A stretch of DNA of 50,412 nt from a virus: the IMG/VR virus record IMGVR_UViG_3300032215_000321, positions 1 through 50,412 of that record, one strand, 5' to 3'. How positions within the stretch are numbered: position 1 is the first letter of the stretch; the number at the start of each line of letters is the position of its first letter. The notes under the pieces were generated by a model. The model did no database searches. It was not told the origin of the DNA and worked only from the letters and a program-made list of their open reading frames with translations. Below, piece by piece: positions 16,704 through 23,866 of the stretch. The position numbers and the translations under genes are program-made.

Positions 16704-17170
16704 TACAAATCATTCTTAAAGTTGCGCCAATCATCAATGTTTGGCTTTTCATTTTCATCGTATTCCCAACCTAGTGCATTCATCATTCTATGCTTGACTA
16801 GTAAGTTAGGGCTACGAAAATTACCAACATCATCAAATCCTAACTGTACGCCAATCTCTGCTACTGCACCGCTACGACATATACCTGCAAAACAATGAAC
16901 CACAACATTCATTCTATTTTCTAGTGCATATTGTAACAGTCTTACCAACTCATCGGCTTGTTCCTGACTACAACGCATGGCTTCATCGTCTGCATAATCA
17001 TCCTTTTCAATGTCCAAGAATTCAAAATGATGAATTTCCTTAAACTTATGTGCAGGTGTTGGTCTCCAACTTGCCGGATCAGTAATGCTAATCAACATAC
17101 TATTCTCATCGGCATCGTGGTGATGCTTAGTTGATACATCAGTTGCCGCTACATTCTCAATCCAAGGCAT
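16703..17170 (-). CDS. protein tyrosine / dual-specificity phosphatase-like
   Basis: 155 aa. Signature loop VVVHCFAGICRSGAV matches HCxxGxxRS, with catalytic Cys and Arg present, and an upstream Asp-rich region (LDIEKDDYADD) that may supply the general acid. Length fits small phage phosphatases. Likely removes phosphate from protein tyrosine/serine or a small molecule; target unknown. Confidence 0.87.
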   Translation of the reverse strand: MPWIENVAATDVSTKHHHDADENSMLISITDPASWRPTPAHKFKEIHHFEFLDIEKDDYADDEAMRCSQEQADELVRLLQYALENRMNVVVHCFAGICRSGAVAEIGVQLGFDDVGNFRSPNLLVKHRMMNALGWEYDENEKPNIDDWRNFKNDL

Positions 17171-17283
17171 ATAGCTTCCTTAACTGTTACCGGAGACCCC
17201 GAGTTCCATAAAGACCTACGAGGTTGGTCCTTCATTTGAAAAGATATAACCATAATCACTAGTACAAATGCTATCCATTTCAT
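17149..17283 (-). CDS. small single-span membrane protein, 44 aa
   Basis: ATGA overlap with the upstream stop and GGAG 7 nt before the ATG. N-terminal WIAFVLVIMVISF is one membrane segment, followed by a basic tail. Overlaps the phosphatase start by 22 bp. Not previously obvious because it ends inside the next gene. Confidence 0.55.
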   Translation of the reverse strand: MKWIAFVLVIMVISFQMKDQPRRSLWNSGSPVTVKEAICLGLRM

Positions 17284-17531
17284 TCTTCAACTCCGAAATG
17301 TTCTCGAATCATCGTAGCAATCTCTGGCGGTGTTAGCGGATGCTTCTCACCCAGTGCGGGATTTCTGTATCCACCATTCACAATAACCTTACTACATTCT
17401 GCCACAATCAACTCGGCGAACTTTTCCAGATTCATGCCATCTAACACAGGCGGTTTATAATCGCCACCTCTGAGTACTTCGCAATACGCTCCAGCTTGCT
17501 CGGCAAGTTCATAAATTCGTTCGTTCATCAT
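17280..17531 (-). CDS. NERI-family phage protein, copy 1
   Basis: 83 aa, MMNERIYELAEQAG start and IREHFGVEE end, a family common in T4-like phages with unknown function. Paralogous to the gene at 17642. The GVEE codons double as the ribosome site of the next small gene. Confidence 0.78.
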   Translation of the reverse strand: MMNERIYELAEQAGAYCEVLRGGDYKPPVLDGMNLEKFAELIVAECSKVIVNGGYRNPALGEKHPLTPPEIATMIREHFGVEE

Positions 17532-17638
17532 TTACCCCAGATTGCTTCCAATACAGTATCGAGAGACACATTCAGTATCCTTGAGATTACTTCTATTTGG
17601 AATCCTTCTTTATACATCTCTCTGATTTCATCCTTCAT
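17528..17638 (-). CDS. very small HTH-like protein, 36 aa
   Basis: GGAG 7 nt before the ATG, ATGA overlap with the next gene. Sequence pattern MYKEGFQIEVISRILNVSLD looks like a helix-turn-helix and resembles the 54-aa protein at 7664. Function unknown. Confidence 0.6.
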   Translation of the reverse strand: MKDEIREMYKEGFQIEVISRILNVSLDTVLEAIWGK

Positions 17639-17641
17639 TCT

Positions 17642-17857
17642 TCAACTCCTAAATGTTCCTTTGATTGCACTCCAACAGGCAAGTGCAGAGTTATCTTTTT
17701 TCATAACATCTTCACAGATTTTCATACATTCCCATACAAGCGAATCGGCGAACTTTTCCCTATCAAATTTGGCATAACTGCTGGTATAACCTTCGGGCCC
17801 TACCATTTCTACAATTGATGTAGCCTGTTCAGCAAGTTCCTTAATTCGTTCGTTCAT
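17642..17857 (-). CDS. NERI-family phage protein, copy 2, C-terminus frameshifted
   Basis: 71 aa, MNERIKELAEQA start. The expected family ending is readable in another frame: removing one base of the GG at 17658-17659 would change AIKGTFRS into AIKEHLGVEE, matching IREHFGVEE of copy 1. So either a natural one-base insertion or a sequence error altered the last residues. Confidence 0.75.
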   Translation of the reverse strand: MNERIKELAEQATSIVEMVGPEGYTSSYAKFDREKFADSLVWECMKICEDVMKKDNSALACWSAIKGTFRS

Positions 17858-18195
17858 TACTTTACTCCAAATGTGTTCAATGCTGGACGCAATGTGTTAA
17901 TTAATTCTGTCTCACGTGCATGAGCAGGGCGCTTGCCTCGTACAATTTCAACAACACCGAATACGAATCGCTCGGCACCTTGTTCACGCAAGGCACGTGA
18001 CAAACCCCAATCTTTGTTCTCAGTCAATGCCCGTTGCATGTGCTTTTGCATACGGCGTGTCAATGTCTTGCGAACATTACCTGCAAAACAAACAGCAGTC
18101 AAACCAATGTAATACTCAAGTGTTACAACATCTTGAATGTAGTATATCACTTGATTCCTGTCTGTTCTGCGTTTGCGAGTAGTTTTCAAGTTCAT
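17857..18195 (-). CDS. GIY-YIG nuclease-like protein
   Basis: 112 aa. IYYIQDVVTLEYYIGLT is the GIY-YIG strand pair, followed by RRMQKHMQRAL and the metal-binding Glu in ARETELINTLRP with Asn near the end, the expected order. No DNA-binding extension, so a minimal domain. The ATG follows the -10 of its promoter by 6 nt, so the transcript may be leaderless; it also overlaps a small ORF stop as ATGA. Confidence 0.83.
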   Translation of the reverse strand: MNLKTTRKRRTDRNQVIYYIQDVVTLEYYIGLTAVCFAGNVRKTLTRRMQKHMQRALTENKDWGLSRALREQGAERFVFGVVEIVRGKRPAHARETELINTLRPALNTFGVK

Positions 18196-18326
18196 GAATG
18201 AATTATATACCCGAATCCATTTATCGTCAACCTTTTTGTTTTCGTTGATTGTGTGTCAGAGTTCGAGGCCAATGATAGAATTGGTCCTAGAGCACCTGAC
18301 ACACAAACGAATACTAAAGTATTCAT
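18192..18326 (-). CDS. possible small ORF, 44 aa, over an RNA hairpin
   Basis: ATG 5 nt after the previous stop, ends in an ATGA overlap with the GIY-YIG gene. N-terminus MNTLVFVCVSGALG is hydrophobic. But the frame runs over a long inverted repeat and a promoter, and has no ribosome site. Coding status uncertain. Confidence 0.3.
   Translation of the reverse strand: MNTLVFVCVSGALGPILSLASNSDTQSTKTKRLTINGFGYIIHS
18202..18230 (-). promoter_or_regulatory. early promoter, leaderless type
   Basis: TTGACG (18225-18230), 17-bp spacer, TATAAT (18202-18207), then TCATTC and the ATG at 18195. Confidence 0.88.
18241..18311. ncRNA. long imperfect hairpin
   Basis: TTCGTT/AACGAA and TGTGTGTCAG/CTGACACACA arms (16 bp with a GAT bulge) enclose an inner CCAAT/ATTGG hairpin. 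No T-run, so not a classic terminator. Strand and role unknown. Confidence 0.6.
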
Positions 18327-18331
18327 TTTTA

Positions 18332-18655
18332 TTAAGCAATTCTGTATGTAAAACCCTGAGCGGTTAATACTTTTTTGTAACCTTCGTGCTTGTAGTCTTG
18401 TTCAAGCAGGTCCAATGTCTTACGATCTTTGACCCTAGGGTTTTGTACTTTAACACTAATAAATTTCTTGCGAAATTCAATATAGAATTTATCAGCATTA
18501 TAAACAAGTTCAAGGGCCAATTTCACTCGTTCGGCCCTGAGTTTTTGATTATCAGAAAAAAGAGAACTATTTACTGCACTACGCATACGTGCATCACGTT
18601 CAGCGAACCAAGCAAACTTGCCGGCAGATTTGTGTTCAGTTTCTTTTTCAAACAT
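18332..18655 (-). CDS. hypothetical early protein, 107 aa
   Basis: Basic and helical at the N-terminus (KFAWFAERDARMR), beta strand FRKKFISVKVQNP in the middle. AAAGGAG site. Promoter at 18686. Function unknown. Confidence 0.76.
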   Translation of the reverse strand: MFEKETEHKSAGKFAWFAERDARMRSAVNSSLFSDNQKLRAERVKLALELVYNADKFYIEFRKKFISVKVQNPRVKDRKTLDLLEQDYKHEGYKKVLTAQGFTYRIA

Positions 18656-18685
18656 GACTAGCTCCTTTAGTGAATTGATACATGA

Positions 18686-18714
18686 ATTGTATACCCAAAG
18701 TGATTTACTGTCAA
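18686..18714 (-). promoter_or_regulatory. early promoter
   Basis: TTGACA (18709-18714), 17-bp spacer, TACAAT (18686-18691); TGA of the upstream gene is in the -35. Confidence 0.88.
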
Positions 18715-19133
18715 ACTAATTTTTGTAGTACTTCTGTTAACAGTTTGTCAACACGGTTTTCTACATCAATTTCCCAAGGTGTATTACGATATTCTTCGTA
18801 GGATATTTCAGATTCTGTATTGTGATAGGGTATGCCGAGCCAGTAGTAGGTACTGTTCTTAATGGCGAGTTTACCAGTGTGTCGCTGGTGTACGTGTATT
18901 AGTTCATGTACAAGTATCTTAGGGATATCTTCTAACGTTAGGTTACTGTTCAGTCCTAAACGGTTAGGTGTATGTTTGTCTATGCCACCGTAGACATTTT
19001 CATCAAGCTTGTATAAACAAACTTCTATTGATTCAGGGAGTTCTATCAATTCACTTAGTGCATTAGCCAATGAATCAATCATTACCTCATGCACTATGCT
19101 TTTATTGTTTTGATAAAAGTACTTGACCTTCAA
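18711..19133 (-). CDS. zinc metallopeptidase-like protein (HELIH)
   Basis: 140 aa. HELIHVHQRHTG carries the HExxH zinc signature; a Glu in WEIDVENRV about 45 residues later could be the third ligand. No signal peptide, so cytoplasmic. Domain type not identified; activity is inferred. ATGA overlap with the upstream gene. Confidence 0.75.
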   Translation of the reverse strand: MKVKYFYQNNKSIVHEVMIDSLANALSELIELPESIEVCLYKLDENVYGGIDKHTPNRLGLNSNLTLEDIPKILVHELIHVHQRHTGKLAIKNSTYYWLGIPYHNTESEISYEEYRNTPWEIDVENRVDKLLTEVLQKLV

Positions 19134-19420
19134 TGAAAGGTCCTGTTCTCCGCTTCCTCAATATATTCTTCTACTTGCGCCAACAACATTTCTCTGTCAT
19201 AGCCCAAGTCAATTATTCTTGGAATCAATTCTAAAAACATACCTAATGTAGCAGTACCTTCTACATAGTCTTTGTCAGTATGCTCAAAGTCAAATTTCTC
19301 TAAATCTTTCATCAATGTGTTTTCAATGAATTCGCTAGCCAGTTGACTGCTCTTTTCATATTGCCAATCTTCGTAAACTTCTTCTTCTAGTTCTTCTACT
19401 ATCGTATTGACTTTGCTCAT
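19130..19420 (-). CDS. acidic helical protein, 96 aa
   Basis: Strongly acidic and helical with heptads at the N-terminus (VNTIVEELEEEVYEDW). Overlaps the peptidase gene as ATGA, so coupled expression is likely. Function unknown. Confidence 0.72.
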   Translation of the reverse strand: MSKVNTIVEELEEEVYEDWQYEKSSQLASEFIENTLMKDLEKFDFEHTDKDYVEGTATLGMFLELIPRIIDLGYDREMLLAQVEEYIEEAENRTFH

Positions 19421-19435
19421 ATTTTGCTTTCTATG

Positions 19436-20254
19436 TTAACCGTAATGACGTTGATGACGTTTTACTGGCTTAATGTATTTATCCTCTTTTGCAATTACGT
19501 TAATAGAACCCAATGTTTTTTCTACAATTTTCTTACGTTCTTTGCTAGTATGAGCTCCTAGCACAACTAAGTTATATACCTTTTCGTTAGAGTACAACAA
19601 CATCGTAACACAGAATCCCGCCGCATTAGTGAATCCTGTTTTAATAGCAAGCATACTAGTATGACCAAAGAAGTTGCTTGTAGGTTTAACTTTGATTTTA
19701 ATAGACTTCTTACCTTTAGTTGCAACAACTGTTAGGTTCTCTGTCTTTGCGGCTTCACGTATAATCTGATACCTAGATACTTCATTAGTCAATATTGATA
19801 TATCACTGATTGTACTGCTATTGTCACTGTCCAATCCAGTTGGATCTCCGAAATAGGTACTAGTCATTTTAAGTTCTACAGAGTTTGCATTCATTTGTCG
19901 CATAAATGCCTCACGTCCACCTGGATAGTTTTCACTTAATGTAACTGCGGCTAGATTGTCACTGTATACCAATGACAGTTTTATCAAGTCAAGTCTGGAC
20001 AATTTCATTCCACGCACAAGTCTTGTATGGTTACGTAACTTTGACTTTACGGTCAATATTTCATTTAAGTTTTGATTTGCTTTTAGTACGGTATGTATGG
20101 TCATCAACTTGCTGATGCTAGCAATGCTAACTTTGGAACTATCAATTGAACCTTGCACAACAGAATTGTCAGTTACATTCAATAATAGAACATTGGTGTT
20201 AGCCATAACTGTTGTACTAAACAATATGGATAATATTAGGATGATGTACTTCAT
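19436..20254 (-). CDS. D-alanyl-D-alanine carboxypeptidase-like (peptidase S11)
   Basis: 272 aa from the chosen start. Signal peptide MKYIILILSILFSTTVMA, then all three penicillin-binding motifs in order: SISK (SxxK), SDN (SxN) and KTG, the pattern of PBP5/6-type enzymes. It would trim pentapeptide side chains of periplasmic peptidoglycan. A longer start at 20272 (MHSKYYM) is possible; neither has a clear ribosome site. No C-terminal amphipathic anchor as in PBP5; the end is basic. An S11 enzyme in a phage is unusual. Confidence 0.87.
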   Translation of the reverse strand: MKYIILILSILFSTTVMANTNVLLLNVTDNSVVQGSIDSSKVSIASISKLMTIHTVLKANQNLNEILTVKSKLRNHTRLVRGMKLSRLDLIKLSLVYSDNLAAVTLSENYPGGREAFMRQMNANSVELKMTSTYFGDPTGLDSDNSSTISDISILTNEVSRYQIIREAAKTENLTVVATKGKKSIKIKVKPTSNFFGHTSMLAIKTGFTNAAGFCVTMLLYSNEKVYNLVVLGAHTSKERKKIVEKTLGSINVIAKEDKYIKPVKRHQRHYG

Positions 20255-20304
20255 ATAGTATTTACTATGCATATAGCAGTATACAATATATGCAGTTATT
20301 ATGC

Positions 20305-20337
20305 AACTAAGAGGGCTATTAAGTTGCCCCCTTAGTT
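20305..20337 (-). terminator. hairpin after the phosphoesterase gene
   Basis: AACTAAGAGGGC / GCCCCCTTAGTT arms around TATTAAGTT; it overlaps the stop of the 20336 gene. No strong T-run. Confidence 0.55.
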
Positions 20338-20938
20338 ACATTGTAGGACCGTTACCTGACTTAAAACCTACTTCTCCGCCTTCATCTTTGATGCGTTTGA
20401 TTACATCTTCAAATAATATAGGTCTAAAGTCTGTTTGTTCTACACATACGCAATGATATCTTGGATCAATTTCATCGCTGTACAACATAGTACTAGTCTT
20501 AACGTCATACCCACGGGGCTTTTTAACACGATTACTGTGCAAATGACCATGAATGTTGACACCAAAGCGACCTAAACTTTCTTCATGTACAGGGATATGA
20601 CTCAATATCATACCATTCATAACATGATAGGCTCGCAATTCACGGAAGTACAATCTGTACTCATCATCACGAAAAATATCGTGATTACCGCGGATCAGTA
20701 CCTTGTCACCGTTCAAACGATGCATAATGCTCAACGCTTTGCGGTTGATGACTACATCACCCAAGTGATAAACTTTATCAGTGGGCTTGACAGTCTCGTT
20801 CCACATCTTGACCATAGCCTCATCCATTTCATCTGGATCAGTCCAGGGGCGGATCTTTGTCACTCCGTCACTTTCTGTGAATCTGCACACGCCGGAATGA
20901 CCAAAATGTGTGTCACTAACTAAAAATACACTTGGCAT
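20336..20938 (-). CDS. calcineurin-like metallophosphoesterase
   Basis: 200 aa with the complete motif set in order: SDTHFGH, HLGDVV, RGNHD, SHIPVH and HGHLH, which bind two metal ions. Common in phages and bacteria as a phosphodiesterase of unknown substrate. Preceded by a strong promoter at 20968. Confidence 0.92.
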   Translation of the reverse strand: MPSVFLVSDTHFGHSGVCRFTESDGVTKIRPWTDPDEMDEAMVKMWNETVKPTDKVYHLGDVVINRKALSIMHRLNGDKVLIRGNHDIFRDDEYRLYFRELRAYHVMNGMILSHIPVHEESLGRFGVNIHGHLHSNRVKKPRGYDVKTSTMLYSDEIDPRYHCVCVEQTDFRPILFEDVIKRIKDEGGEVGFKSGNGPTM

Positions 20939-20967
20939 AATAACTCCCTTTTTGTTTTGATTGTATG

Positions 20968-20996
20968 ATTATACTACACTCTGGGATTTATGTCAA
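20968..20996 (-). promoter_or_regulatory. early promoter
   Basis: TTGACA (20991-20996), 17-bp spacer, TATAAT (20968-20973). Confidence 0.9.
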
Positions 20997-21004
20997 TTAG
21001 TACT

Positions 21005-21238
21005 TTACTTTCTAATTTTCATCCCAACGAATGTACCGCAAAACGCACCCGCCATTGCTGGAATCATTAACCAATGATTGGTTGTGTAATTTATAACTGC
21101 TACACTTCCTAATATATAACAGGCTACACTCCAAAAACTTGCACCCAATACATTATCATTTGCCACACACCTTAAGTAGTATGTATAAACAATATCAAGT
21201 AAACAGATTGCAAAAAATGTAATGATGTATTCTAACAT
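21005..21238 (-). CDS. small membrane protein, 77 aa
   Basis: Start MLEYIITFF; three membrane segments (IITFFAICLLDIVYTYYL, FWSVACYILGSVAVI, WLMIPAMAGAFCGTFVG). Resembles a widespread small unknown family with a D-x-x-Y-x-x-Y first helix and a G-x-F-x-GT-x-VG last helix. Function unknown. Confidence 0.75.
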   Translation of the reverse strand: MLEYIITFFAICLLDIVYTYYLRCVANDNVLGASFWSVACYILGSVAVINYTTNHWLMIPAMAGAFCGTFVGMKIRK

Positions 21239-21301
21239 ATTATGTAAAATTGGTGGAGGGCTTTCTTGAGGTCTCCCCATGAAGCAGATCACTGCTCACC
21301 T

Positions 21302-21378
21302 GTTACATCCCTCTTAGTACTGTTACTTGCCCTAAGGATTAGGTACCTACCTTAGCGACTCATACTGGATAATGTAAC
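21302..21378 (-). ncRNA. structured element N
   Basis: GTTACAT / ATGTAAC closing stem; inside, CTAAGG/CCTTAG hairpin and then GGCAAGTAACAG, similar to the CAAGCAACAG in element F. Lies between tRNA-Pro and the 21238 gene. Function unknown. Confidence 0.5.
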
Positions 21379-21392
21379 TTATCCGCTGTTCT

Positions 21393-21469
21393 TGGTCGGA
21401 GTACAAGGATTCGAACCTTGGACCCCCTGGTCCCAAACCAGGTGCGCTACCAGACTGCGCCACACTCCG
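21393..21469 (-). tRNA. tRNA-Pro (TGG)
   Basis: 77 nt with encoded CCA; acceptor CGGAGTG, anticodon loop TTTGGGA, T arm GGTTCGAATCC. Confidence 0.93.
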
Positions 21470-21473
21470 AAAA

Positions 21474-21555
21474 CTTATATAAGCACACTGTATCTCTTTC
21501 GCTTAGTAGAGCCTGTCTTATCGGGCAGGGTACTGATACTGTATACTTATATAAG
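21474..21555 (-). ncRNA. long-stem RNA element M
   Basis: About 21-bp basal stem, CTTATATAAG... with its imperfect complement, enclosing a CCTG/CAGG hairpin and CTCTACTAAGCGAAAGA. It follows the Ro-like gene by 37 bp. Same family as elements F, G, H and I. Confidence 0.6.
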
Positions 21556-21591
21556 TAGACGCCTTGTGGCATCTACTAACTACTATTTAGC

Positions 21592-23019
21592 CTAAACTAG
21601 GTCGTAGCGATCCTTCATAACGGTCTTCAACATGATTGCTTCCGGTGAGAAGTCATCCATGTTACCAGAAAGAATACCTTGTGCAACTGCTGGGCTAAAT
21701 CCTGAGACTAGCGCAACACCTGCTTCGTTAAACTTAACTGGTGCGTTACCGTATGCGGCATTCAAGTTCCAGAATACTACCTTAGGTAGTTCGTAACCTG
21801 CTGCCTCGTACTTACGTGCTATCATTTCAATAGCACTGTCATCGTGTTGAACACCTGCATCAAATTGCATATCACTGAAGATTACCAATGTACCTGGCAT
21901 TTCTGCTTGAGGAACATTGTTATCCAATGCCGTCTTAAGGATCAAATCAAACGCCTTGTTCAAGTCGGTATTAGCGACTTCACCGGTGTTCATTTGGTCA
22001 ATCTTTTGATTGATGTTACCCTTAAGAGTAACCAACTTTGGGTTGCGACTGAAAGTCAAGAATGTATCCTTGAACTTACCAGTATTCTTGTCTGCAAAAT
22101 ACAATCCCAATGAGATTGCAACATCCAAACAAGTCAAACCACTCTTAGAGTTGTGTCCACCTGCATTACAAATCATAGAACCTGAACTGTCAACCATTGG
22201 CAACACGTTAGCGTCACCGATGAAGTTTGGCAATGCATCCCATTGGGCTTGCATTGCGTCCAATTCAATCTTGGTCATAACCTTGCGACTGTAGTCTTGG
22301 ATAGCACCCTTCAATACATCGTAAGGGAATACTGCACCAGCGTTAATTTTAACACCAGCCTCACCCTTAACCAACTTAGTTACGTATTCTGCATAAGTTG
22401 TACCATGACGACCAAAAGCCTTCTTGTAACGTGCATGTGCCACTGAAGGAACATGGTTGTAGTTGATGTTGTCCCAATCGTTAGAACACATTTGTGTTTC
22501 AACAACATTGGTTAGTGCAACAAGGCTCTTACGATATTGCTTTGGAGTCATTCCAAAGAATTCACGGATTTCACGTGCAACATCGCCCTTACGTGGAGTC
22601 CACTTTGCAGCCAATCCATTACGTGCCCGCAATGCATCTCCTAACAATGTGTATGCTTGTGCCTTTAGAGGCTTAGTCTTAAACACTAGCAAGTCATCGT
22701 AACGACCCAATTCAGGAACCTTAACCAATAGACGGCTAGCATCTTCTGGGTTAGTCAGTTCCAAGTGAATTAGTACTTGGCGAAACAATTCACGTTCGCC
22801 GGATCCACCACGTGCATCACGTGCCCATTGGACAATACGTAATGCTAAGTCAGAGTTTTCTACATAAGCCGCAGTGAATGCGGGTATGATGTTCTTACCA
22901 CGGCTTGCACCGATGTTATAGAACAAATCAACGCAAGCATTTGCGGTTGACTTACGTGCCTTCATACCATTAGTGGTACGGGCTTCTTGGTTTGCTACTG
23001 CTTCTACAAATGTTGACAT
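21592..23019 (-). CDS. DUF2828/TROVE-like protein with vWA domain (Ro60-like)
   Basis: 475 aa. N-terminal helical-repeat region with RIVQWARDARGGSGERELF, the pattern of DUF2828/TROVE-type RNA-binding rings. C-terminal von Willebrand A domain with MIDAS motif MVDSSGSM and later TLVIFSDMQFD. DUF2828 is related in layout to Ro60, which binds misfolded RNA and Y RNAs. AAGGAAGGAG site. Two structured elements fill its 5' leader, and tRNA-like elements lie on both sides. Likely an RNA-binding RNP protein; the exact family call (TROVE or DUF2828) needs a profile search. Confidence 0.85.
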   Translation of the reverse strand: MSTFVEAVANQEARTTNGMKARKSTANACVDLFYNIGASRGKNIIPAFTAAYVENSDLALRIVQWARDARGGSGERELFRQVLIHLELTNPEDASRLLVKVPELGRYDDLLVFKTKPLKAQAYTLLGDALRARNGLAAKWTPRKGDVAREIREFFGMTPKQYRKSLVALTNVVETQMCSNDWDNINYNHVPSVAHARYKKAFGRHGTTYAEYVTKLVKGEAGVKINAGAVFPYDVLKGAIQDYSRKVMTKIELDAMQAQWDALPNFIGDANVLPMVDSSGSMICNAGGHNSKSGLTCLDVAISLGLYFADKNTGKFKDTFLTFSRNPKLVTLKGNINQKIDQMNTGEVANTDLNKAFDLILKTALDNNVPQAEMPGTLVIFSDMQFDAGVQHDDSAIEMIARKYEAAGYELPKVVFWNLNAAYGNAPVKFNEAGVALVSGFSPAVAQGILSGNMDDFSPEAIMLKTVMKDRYDLV

Positions 23020-23047
23020 AGTGTACTCCTTCCTTGTGTGTGTTATG

Positions 23048-23112
23048 CAACAGGATGCGCTTTGGTTTCATTATCGTTGAAATTTTAAAGTTGCTGAAAG
23101 CATCCTAAAAAA
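23048..23112 (-). ncRNA. family-1 RNA element C (leader of Ro-like gene)
   Basis: AGGATGC / GCATCCT closing stem, CAGCAAC on the 5' side, inner TTTCA/TGAAA hairpin. Same frame as elements A, B, D and E. Ends about 30 nt before the Ro-like ATG. Confidence 0.68.
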
Positions 23113-23117
23113 ATGTT

Positions 23118-23290
23118 AACAGGATCGTTGTTGACTGCTTGTTTAGCCAGGGCCATCACACCTGGTTCGTTAGTCTTGCTTCAATAGTACCCTTCAACGC
23201 TCGGTGTTTTTAAGCACTCTGCTCCAGTTACTACCACAGTGTCTAACAGTCCATAGTTAATGAGTTTGTTGCTGTGCCGATCCTAAAAAT
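23118..23290 (-). ncRNA. family-1 RNA element E (large, 5' end of Ro-like transcript)
   Basis: AGGATCG / CGATCCT closing stem with CACAGCAACAAAC on the 5' side and CAAGCAGTCAACAA on the 3' side. About 150 nt inside, with GACTG/CAGTC, CCAGG/CCTGG and TAGTA/TACTA helices. The expected transcript start (about 23302) lies just upstream. Candidate Y-like RNA or regulatory leader. Confidence 0.65.
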
Positions 23291-23308
23291 TAATCATTCA
23301 ATACGTGT

Positions 23309-23337
23309 ATTGTATATGAATTTGTGTTTGCCGTCAA
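23309..23337 (-). promoter_or_regulatory. promoter of elements E, C and the Ro-like gene
   Basis: TTGACG (23332-23337), 17-bp spacer, TACAAT (23309-23314). Confidence 0.83.
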
Positions 23338-23359
23338 TGACTTTTGGGTAAACTATTAA

Positions 23360-23866
23360 TTAAGTGAAATGTACTACACCAGTACCCGACCAATGTCCTA
23401 GGTTAGTGTAGTCTTGTTTTTGTTGTGTGACAGAACTCCAAAAGTCTTTCATTCCATCATTTAAATGTATGTCATCAAATATGACAGTACCTTTGTAATT
23501 GTTACTTGTTAAGTAACTTACAAATTTCTTTTCTTGCAATCCATCATGCGGATCAATATCAAACATGATTAGTGGACTACTTAGTAATTGCTTGTCATTG
23601 TAGAAGTCTCCGATGCGAAACTCTACGTTCTTTGGTCTATCAACCTTCAATAGATATTCAATATCGTAACTGATTATCAAATTGGTTTGATTGCTTGACA
23701 ATGCTATTGCACTTAGACCTTTATATGAACCAATGTCATATAATACGGTGTTATTATATTCTTTGGACACCATTGACAACAATGTATAATGCTCTTTCTC
23801 AGCATAAAACAAATCTTTGTCATTACTATCCTTGATATAACTTGCTAGTGAAGTGTCAGGTGTCAT
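23360..23866 (-). CDS. class I SAM methyltransferase-like protein
   Basis: 168 aa. LYDIGSYKGLSAIAL is a SAM-binding glycine loop, with SYDIEY as the acidic residue after strand 2 and LIMFDIDPHDG as strand 4, like Methyltransf_24 members. Substrate unknown. ATGA overlap with the next methyltransferase gene upstream. Confidence 0.78.
   Translation of the reverse strand: MTPDTSLASYIKDSNDKDLFYAEKEHYTLLSMVSKEYNNTVLYDIGSYKGLSAIALSSNQTNLIISYDIEYLLKVDRPKNVEFRIGDFYNDKQLLSSPLIMFDIDPHDGLQEKKFVSYLTSNNYKGTVIFDDIHLNDGMKDFWSSVTQQKQDYTNLGHWSGTGVVHFT

Noticed and set aside
23118-23290. Group I intron in the leader of the Ro-like gene
   Set aside because: AGACTA-like bases are present, but the P, Q, R and S core segments and flanking exons could not be identified and the element is short.
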